From the NCBI GenBank assembly GCA_024291935.2, contig CM044317.1, positions 17,878,230 to 17,942,229 on the forward strand: a stretch of 64,000 nt of DNA, read 5' to 3'. Positions 57,191 through 64,000 of the stretch are shown here, in pieces (within the stretch, counting starts at the first letter, position 1; each line of letters opens with the position of its first letter). A program made the translations under genes and the position numbers. Under the pieces are notes generated by a model. It made no database searches. It had not been told where the DNA came from and saw only the letters and a program-made list of their open reading frames with translations. The DNA comes from Okapia johnstoni (Eukaryota; Chordata; Mammalia; Artiodactyla; Giraffidae).

Positions 57191-57974
57191 AACCCTTTCT
57201 TAGAAATATATAATTTCTCAAATGAGCTTAGGAGTATTTTTAATCACTTCATTTTCAGCAGTACATGCAAATGTGATTTTAAGCAAAAAGTATTTCATTT
57301 TTATTCAGGGTAAGAAATGTGCATAACACTTACTTAGATATTATATTTAATGTCATTCATAATATATAAGAAAATTTTAACTTCATCCTATTAAATGATG
57401 CCAACTATTTAATTATGTAGGAAAAATATGATTTATAAAAAATACATTAAAAACTAAATACTGTGTTTCGGCATGGCCTCCATGTATATTAAGATGCAGA
57501 CTGAGATTTAACTATTTCCTACAAGATCAAAAATATAAAATAGTCAGCAGTTGGGGTGAATGTTTTTATTTTGCTTGATGTCCACTAGTTTATATACTTG
57601 AATATTTATGGTTTGCTTTAAATTGCAAGAAAAGAAAAAAGGTTTCAGTGACTACTTGTAAGTATTTCTCTACAAATCACATACTGCATACGTGGACATT
57701 TTTATTTCCAATAAGTTAAAAATGAATGTAAATGCCAGTATTTTTCTTTTCTGCTATTAGTTATTAAAGAATTGAAGAAGGAGAGTTTAACGTGCAATGT
57801 AAGCATATTTGAGCTCTAAGAGGTTTTCACTGCACAGAGGAAAATATTTAAATAATTTCCATTGTATGTTTAAAGATATGTAATGAAAAGAGTTACTATT
57901 CCCAACCTGGAGAAGTTTTTTGACTCCTTTAACAGTTCAGAAACCTCCAGCTAGTCAACATGGTGATTTCTATA
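57191..57974. other. Unique AT-rich sequence
   Basis: No repeat or gene recognised. Confidence 0.45.
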
Positions 57975-58033
57975 TTAGCAGTTCTCAAACATCTGGTTCC
58001 AGGAACAATTTGTAGTTTTAAAAACCACTGAGG

Positions 58034-58337
58034 CTCTGAGGGAGAAGGTGAGGGTGGGACGTTCTGGGACAATAGCATTGAAACATGTATATTGTCATTT
58101 GTGAAGCAGAACACCATTCCATGTTCTATGCATGGGACGGGTGCTCAGGGCTGGGGCATTGGGATGGCCCAGAGGGATGGGATGGGGAGGGGGGTGGGGG
58201 TGGGGGTCAGGATGGGGGACACGTGTGGACCCATGGCTGATTCATGTCAGTGTATGGCAAAAACTACTACAATATTGTAAAGTAATTAGCCCCCAACTAA
58301 AACTAAAAAAAAAAAAAAAAAAAAATTTGAAAAAAAA
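58034..58337 (+). mobile_element. Ruminant L1/ART2A-type 3' end with target-site duplication
   Basis: Phrases ggacaatagcattgaaacat, tcagggctggggcattggga, tggcccagagggatgggat, gattcatgtcagtgtatggc, and a long A tail. A perfect 14-bp duplication aaaaaccactgagg flanks it (58020-58033 and 58338-58351). I recognise the sequence as a common ruminant retrotransposon 3' end. Whether the library name is L1-BT or ART2A I cannot settle. Confidence 0.85.
58184..58206 (+). other. Potential G-quadruplex
   Basis: Four G runs of 4, 6, 5 and 5 bases separated by single bases (a, t, t) form a canonical G4 motif with minimal loops, inside the retrotransposon 3' end. Polypurine G-rich tracts are established in L1 3' UTRs. 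Confidence 0.85.
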
Positions 58338-59147
58338 AAAAACCACTGAGGATTTCAAAGAGCTTTTGTTCATGAATTGTAATGAATATACATTATATAA
58401 ATAAAATAACTTGATATTTACCATATTTAAAACTGCAAATGAGAAATATTTAAAATATTTAATTCATATAAAATTAAAATAGTACATTCATGTTAACATA
58501 AATAACATTTTTATGAAAGATAAATATATTTACCCCCAAATTAATAATAAACATGGCATTGTTTTGCATTTTTGCATATCTCTTTAATGGCTAGCTTAAT
58601 AGGCTACTGAGTACTTACATCTTCCACACTTGAACTGTGATAATGTGTTGTTTTAGTTGAAATATATGAAGAAAATCTGTCATTAGAAAGAGGAAAATAT
58701 TTTAATAGCTTTTTTAGGTAGACAATTGTAGACATTCTTTTGATACTATGCCAAAATTGACAACGTATAGTTTCTTAAGTCAGTTACAATGTGAAATCTG
58801 AAACCATATCAATAAACTTTTTGTACTCCATTAATGACATGAAAATCTGTCTTCTACTATTAACAGATCCTTTCTCATATGTGACTTGGTAATATCATGC
58901 ATTAATCATTTGGAAAGTACTGGGTTCCTGAGTTATGCAGATTTTCTAAATGTTAACACTTAATCATCATTCAATGTCAAAAAAGAAACACATGCTACGA
59001 TCACCACCCACCTCATCAAAAAAGGCTTTAAGTCTTGGGAAACTGTCACTTTTATTGTGGCATACACAAGTTTTTAATGTAAGTTTTACTTAAATATTCA
59101 AATTTTATCATTAACAAATATTGCCCATTGTTTTTCTCGAAATATTA

Positions 59148-59338
59148 GTTAGCCTCTCAGTAGCATATGATTCTTTGTGACCCCATGGACTGTAGTCCAC
59201 CAGGCTCCTGGGATTTTCCAGGCAAGAATACTGGAGTGGGTTGCCACTTCCTTCTCCAGGGGATCTTCCTAATCCAGGAATTAAACCTGGGTCTCCCACA
59301 TTGCAGGCAGACTCTTTACTGTCTGAGCCGCCAGAGAA
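59148..59338 (-). mobile_element. Bov-tA SINE nested in the hAT element
   Basis: A reversed element: ttagcctctcagtagcatat, gactgtagtccaccaggctc, atactggagtgggttgccac, reversed head ctgagccgccagagaaa. Part of the body is deleted after ggctcctggg. Target duplication not found. Confidence 0.93.
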
Positions 59339-59902
59339 AGGTTCACTTTATTCACTTTCAAGAAATTTAGCTGCCAAATATCCAACAGGTAACCACAGTT
59401 TGTTCCTCAGTGTTCTTCTAAGTGAAAATGATGTTCCATGACTAAAGCAGCTAGTTGAGCTAGTAACTTAGACAACAGTAGAAGGGATTGGTAAGAGACA
59501 AGGTTCACACTCACTTCCATTTGCAACAGAAATCTTTGTGAGTGGTTATCATTTTGTCACACAAAATTGTTTTTAAAAACATGTACTCAAAAGTTGAGAT
59601 TTAATAAGCTTACTAACTTCTACTGCTTCATCAAGGACATTTTAAGGAAAACGGTCATTTTGGGGGGCATGTGTACAAGAATGCCATAAGCACTAACGTA
59701 GTTTAGTGTCACTGCCTTGACTGGCACTAATGTGATAGCATTTTTACACCTAGTGGCATTTGTGCCACTAATGCAAATGTCCACAAGGTGAAAAAGGCAA
59801 ATAATGTCAAAGAGTATTGTTCTGAAATAATTATTACCTTGCAAACTACTGAGTCTTGGGGACCCCCAGGGAATCTGTGGACCACACATTGAGAACCACA
59901 GT

Positions 59903-60901
59903 CTAAACCACTTCTAGACTCCAGAATCAAGATACAGGCCACAAAAAAAAAAAAAAAAAAAAAATCACCAGTGGATCTCAGACCAATGCATCAGTCTGCA
60001 ATATAATTCTGCCCTTTGCAATGATAACTCCTTTCTTACAATCACTCTGCATTTACCTTCCTGGCTCCCTACCTGCCTCAACCTCATGAAACTAGGAAGT
60101 CTGTATATAGTCTTTCTGCCTTGAAGGTGAATTGACTTTCCTCCTCTGGGGAGAGGGTTTGCAAAGATAGCTAGGCTGGCTTGAGGGGAAGGGGAGGGCA
60201 GGGGGAAACACTTCTCAAAGGGACTATGCTTGCCAGCCTTTACAAAAGCAAGAGCTTTTGATGTGACTTAGGCAATTCTGATCAAAAATAACCCTTTGTC
60301 TCTTGGCGTCCAGTCCCAGCTCCCCAAACACCGAAGCGTGGCCTCCACTGGGCTTTAACCTCACCTGCCAAATTGAAATGGGCAGGGAAGCAAGACAACT
60401 GTCATAATCCTCTTTAGCAATTCCTTGGAAAGCACATTTGCATGTTTAGTGGCAGCCAGAGTGAAGCACTACTCAGGGGATCTCTGCTATTTTCCATCAC
60501 TCCACCTCTTCTCTGGTTTTGGCAGGGGAAAGAGGAACACTTTCAAATGTCTCAAGAAAGCCACAAGCTCTGATGCCCTCATTCTGGGTCTTAAGAACCA
60601 TCAGCTAACTGCTTTAAAAAAAAAAAAAAAAAAAAAAAACCCAGTACTTATGAAGTCTTCTGAATAATCCTCAAAATGCTGACCTTGAACTCTGAGGACA
60701 TGTAAATGGGTTACCTGAAGCAGCAAAACATGTAAATAGGACTGAGTTCCATCACACACTGAAGGTCTTTTACACACACACACTTGCTGTTATGAAGTGA
60801 TACTCTGAGAAGGTTTGGGTGCAAAACCCAAATCAGAGGGCTGCAAACAGTTACAGTTCAAGGTAGTCTAATGTCACGTGTCCAGAGTAAGTCCAGGGAG
60901 G

Positions 60902-60903
<2 letters not shown>
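59903..60903. other. Unique sequence with two poly(A) runs
   Basis: A runs of 23 (59943-59965) and 24 (60616-60639). Sequence before the second run (60170-60615) has no coding similarity that I recognise and no target duplication, so it is not called a processed pseudogene. Confidence 0.4.

Positions 60904-60962
<59 letters not shown>
60904..60962 (+). repeat. Compound (TG)n(AG)n microsatellite
   Basis: About 22 TG units run straight into seven AG units with no interruption. Likely highly polymorphic. It yields spurious CV and SH dipeptide frames on the two strands. Confidence 0.97.
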
Positions 60963-60963
<1 letters not shown>

Positions 60964-61114
60964 TGGTGAGGCAGGGAGGGTGGGGGACAATGGAGGATAC
61001 ATGGATCTACTTCCCCAAACCAAACCAGCCTATCCTCCAGGTTTTCCTTGGCAGTCATCACACCCCTTCCTGCCAGGACAGAAGTGAAATCCTGCGGGAA
61101 GTAGTGCAGGGTTA

Positions 61115-61328
61115 GAGATCCACTCAGACGCTGGAAGGAAACTCCAGGCTGACTACTTCCTGGATGGGTGGCCATGGACACATAGCTGCTCTGTGCTTCT
61201 TTCCCACCTGAAACGGGAACAACCGTGCTATCTACATTTCAGAGAGTTATTATAAACGAGATAATATTTGCAAGACGGTTTAGAACAGTATCTGGCACAG
61301 TGTAAGCTGATATAAGTGTCTGAATGTT
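61115..61328 (+). mobile_element. MIR SINE
   Basis: A nearly complete MIR: ctgactacttcctggatggg, tggccatggacacatagctg, ttatcataaacgag-like centre, gtttagaacagtatctggca, cagtgtaagctgatataagt. Confidence 0.85.
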
Positions 61329-61793
61329 TTCCCTAACACATGCCCCATAACAGGCATGGAATTCTATTTCTTCATTCAATCACAGAGTGATATAAACCCA
61401 CCCCTAAGGAGGCATAGATACTTAGACACATCTTCAGAACAAAAACATAATGGATATGCGGCAGCATTATTAAGTTAGTCATCCACAAATGTTATTAGAA
61501 TAAATCATGAATAATGTGTATGCTTTAAGCACTGTCTAGCCATTAACTTTTAAAAATTTCATTTAGCTTTGTGAAGCATGCCCTATAGAACATAACTCCC
61601 ATAGCAGTCGTTCTCAGCTTGTTCAAGCATAAAGACCACTTTTTAATTGTTTTAAAACATAAGACCCCCCACTTCTGTCACAGGGCATGTGCGTATACAC
61701 CCCCCTACCCCCACTACACACTCACAAAAGAGAGTAAGTTCATATTACATTCTTCTTACTTTCCTCCCACTCTTTGAGAAAAACTGTTGCTTT
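61329..61793. other. Unique sequence with a possible hAT remnant
   Basis: The phrase agcagtcgttctcagcttgt at 61602 resembles a hAT terminus but no partner end was found. A C-rich patch lies at 61664-61712. No gene. Confidence 0.35.
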
Positions 61794-61807
61794 AAAAGTG
61801 ACCAAGA

Positions 61808-61955
61808 GGGAATTCCCTGGTGGTCCAATGGTTAGGACTCCGAGCTTTAGCTGCTGAGGATGTGGGTTCAATCCCTGATCAGGGAACTAAGATCCCACAA
61901 GCCCCATGATGCAGCCAAAAAATAAAAATAAAATAAAATGTACACTGTTGTATAA
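61808..61955 (+). mobile_element. CHR-type tRNA-Glu SINE with target-site duplication
   Basis: Head aattccctggtggtccaatg, B box gggttcaatccctgatcagg, then gggaactaagatcccacaag, gatgcagccaaaaaataaaa and a variable tail. Flanked by a perfect 14-bp duplication aaaagtgaccaaga (61794-61807 and 61956-61969). This is the best-preserved CHR copy here. Confidence 0.96.
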
Positions 61956-61969
61956 AAAAGTGACCAAGA

Positions 61970-63676
61970 ATTTAAGAACTCCCTCAAATAAATTTATATG
62001 AAACATATTATTTATGTACAAATCCACTGAGAATAGTTGGTACCCAAGTAAATTTCAAGACCCTTGGATTAATTCCTCAAGAGTCTGGGTTTCTCACATT
62101 AGAAGATGCTTTCACAGAGGAAAGGGAATCATCAGAAATCAAGATCTTGTTCTTGAAGAAATTCAAATACATTAAAATAAAAGATTAACCAAGTTAAAGT
62201 CAAATGCCAGAATTGCAACTTCTTTAATACCGTGTAGTCGCTCCAGTCATCCATGGGTGAGTATGCCAGCCAAGAAGTATTTCAGTATATCTGAATACAG
62301 CAGTATTTCAATAAGTTAAAGGCCAACATTTTTTATGACTTAAATCAGAATAGTTTGCTTTCATCTTCACACAATCTTCCACAGTTGAGCCTGACAATTT
62401 TTCATTGTTTGCTCCTTTAGGAATCTGACCTACTGTAGCAAAGATGTTAAAAAACAGAAACAGATTATCCCATGTAGTTTCTGCAAGAATCATGTCTGGT
62501 TTCAGAGATAATAGAAAGGACCAAAATTTCCTGGAACTAATACAGATCCATGGAAACATTCCCAAGCAAAAACAGAGAAGCTCAATGGACTGGACATCTT
62601 TCAGACAATTCAAAACTAGGATAACAAGAGATTTCAGAAACCCCCTATTGTTGAGAGGAGTTTCCCTTGTATGACATGGAACACAATCCCAAGAGCTGAC
62701 TTTTTGTCCCTCAGATAAAACTGTATTTAAAATAACTATAAACATCTGCTGAAATCACATTTAGGAACCAGTTCTTCAGTTATTTTCTTCTGTGTTTCTT
62801 ATTTCCTTTGAGACCTAATGTAAAATCACCTCTCACATAACTGCATTCTGCCATCACTTTGAAGGCAGAGTTGTTTTTATTTTAGGATATCATGTGCAAA
62901 ATCATGCTACTTGACACTACATTATATTCACAGATGATGCAAGTTAAATAAAGACACCTTGCTGATTTCTTAATATAGATTCAGCTAAGATTAGTTATGC
63001 ATCTGCCACCTTAACATTGAGATTGGGGGGGAAAAAAGCCTTAGTTAAAAATCACACTTGCATCGGAAGCGCTTAGAATTTCATGGTTCATTTAAGAGCA
63101 TCACAATCAAGAATTTAATTATGTCAGAAAAGAATGGTAGCTTCTTAACAACCAAAATGGCACCCCCTCCATTTCTCTCGCTTCCACCGCCAAAGTGGGT
63201 CATTTTCCTTAACCTTTACAGGCTTGTCCTCTGATCTATGGGACACGGAGTTTGATGGGATGATTTTCAGATACCCCCTGGTCTTATCATGCTGTGATTT
63301 TAAGACTTCTAGAGAACAGACTGACAAGGAGGTGAAGGGGAAACAGAGCCAAGATGCTATGGGAACGTGGCCAATTCAGCTCCTAAACAAGGCAGTATTT
63401 CCCGTGATGCAGACACACATTCCACCGGCCTCTGTCAGTGGACAGGCCACTCGGAGCTCCCAAAGAACAACATTTTCACCCAAACCACAATTCTGTATTA
63501 ACATTTGAACAACATCTGCCTACTTGATTCAATCCATCCCATTGTTCACGCGAGGATCTCTATGACGCCTGTTATAAAACAAAATTCAACTGACGAAATG
63601 TGAAGATCTAACTGGCTTTTAAAATAAATAAATAAACCTTAAACAAAGAAACATTAACCCATAGAAGTGGCAGCGC
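61970..63676. other. Unique sequence, no gene seen
   Basis: About 1.7 kb without a named repeat. The 145-codon minus-strand frame at 62308-62745 and its plus-strand partner at 62444-62674 show no domain, have no conserved start context, and are taken as chance. An (AATA)n patch lies at 63622-63636. Confidence 0.45.
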
Positions 63677-63870
63677 AGTGTTAGTCACTCAGTCGTGTCT
63701 GACTCTTTGCGACCCCATGGGTAGCCCGTCACTCTCCCCTGTTCATGGCAAGAATATACTAGAGTGGGTAGCCATGCCCTCCTCCAGGGGATCTTCCCGT
63801 CCCAGTGATAGGATCTGGGTCTCCTGCATTGCAGGCAGATTCTTTACCATCTGAGCCAACAGGGAACCCC
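63677..63870 (-). mobile_element. Bov-tA SINE
   Basis: A reversed, nearly complete element: gtgttagtcactcagtcgtg, ctctttgcgaccccatgggt, reversed head atctgagccaacagggaac. Two short deletions lie in the body around 63720-63750. Confidence 0.94.
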
Positions 63871-64000
63871 AACAGTATGCTAGTCAATAAATCACTGAAC
63901 CTCAAAAACACATGATTCCTCCCAAAGAGAGTCTGTGTTACAGCATCAGAATGGACTGAGAACTAAGGACAGGAAATTAATCTGTGAGGGGGAGGGGAAA
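63871..64000. other. Unique sequence at the window end
   Basis: Short unique stretch ending in a purine-rich patch; nothing else seen. Confidence 0.4.

Larger units (their letters stand above)
57975..59902. mobile_element. hAT (Charlie-like) DNA transposon with two insertions
   Basis: The left end has agcagttctcaaac and the right end has attgagaaccacag, the inverted termini of Charlie-type hAT elements. Just inside the left end, after an inserted repeat, ccactgaggatttcaaagag and cttttgttcatgaattgta match the family. At the right, tgggg­acccccagggaat precedes the terminus. No transposase frame survives. Removing the two younger insertions leaves about 1.4 kb. Confidence 0.75.

Noticed and set aside
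60170..60639. Processed pseudogene ending in poly(A)
   Set aside because: A 24-base A run follows unique sequence, but no coding similarity was recognised and no target-site duplication found.
62308..62745. 145-codon minus-strand frame
   Set aside because: Reads as low-information sequence with no domain, a partly open opposite strand and no promoter or splice context. Probably chance in unique DNA.
1..64000. CpG island, core promoter or first exon
   Set aside because: No dense CpG cluster, no initiator or TATA arrangement upstream of an open frame, and no pair of splice sites around a protein-like segment were seen on either strand.
1..64000. Endogenous retrovirus
   Set aside because: No gag, pol or env-like frames, primer-binding site or paired LTRs were recognised. 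Reverse-transcriptase remnants are of the BovB, L1, L2 and CR1 non-LTR types.

Overview
The window is nuclear DNA of a ruminant (pecoran artiodactyl) and holds no protein-coding gene, exon or functional RNA gene that I can support. The lineage call rests on dense BovB (RTE-type) LINE copies and BovB-derived Bov-tA/Bov-A SINEs with tRNA-Glu-type heads, both ruminant hallmarks, together with cetartiodactyl CHR-type SINEs and older mammal-wide MIR, L2, CR1/L3, L1 and hAT fossils. Cattle, sheep, goat and deer cannot be told apart from this sequence alone. The stretch is AT-rich, shows no CpG island, and is either intergenic or deep-intronic.

Layout. 1-7.5 kb: MIR, CHR and three Bov-tA SINEs, then a 1.5-kb minus-strand BovB (4227-5735) and another SINE. 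7.5-19 kb: an ancient mammalian repeat split by a SINE, a short hAT element, an old minus-strand L1 broken by two younger insertions, a long quiet stretch with conserved-looking sequence near 13 kb, an L2 fossil, a nuclear-receptor half-site cluster at 15.1 kb and a TTAATTAA cluster at 17.7 kb. 19-21.2 kb: an L1 3' end with an inverted tip directly abutting a second 1.5-kb BovB, this one on the plus strand. 21-36 kb: MIR, L2, BovB tails and SINEs around unique sequence, including nested hairpins at 27.6 kb and an L2 reverse-transcriptase fossil at 32 kb. 36-47 kb: a 146-bp duplication with a SINE fragment at its joint, an L1 tail, a double-headed SINE, a SINE cluster at 38-41 kb, a MIR split by an L1, and an internally deleted BovB. 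47-57 kb: a CR1/L3 reverse-transcriptase fossil whose frame is open for 88 codons, three further BovB fragments (one fused to a SINE head), MIR, CHR and an old repeat. 57-64 kb: a roughly 1.9-kb hAT (Charlie-like) transposon carrying two younger insertions, a compound TG/AG microsatellite, MIR, CHR and Bov-tA.

There is no gene network to describe. The biology lies in layered retrotransposition: mammal-wide families (MIR, L2, CR1/L3, hAT) are interrupted by L1, and these in turn by BovB and Bov-tA/Bov-A. Many of the younger copies keep target-site duplications of 8 to 15 bp that I could read directly. All open reading frames above 60 codons are either LINE reverse-transcriptase remnants, their antisense shadows, or chance frames. 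I found no new system. The observations most worth checking are the duplication at 36.7 kb, the open CR1/L3 frame at 48.8 kb, the hairpins at 27.6 kb and the half-site cluster at 15.1 kb.
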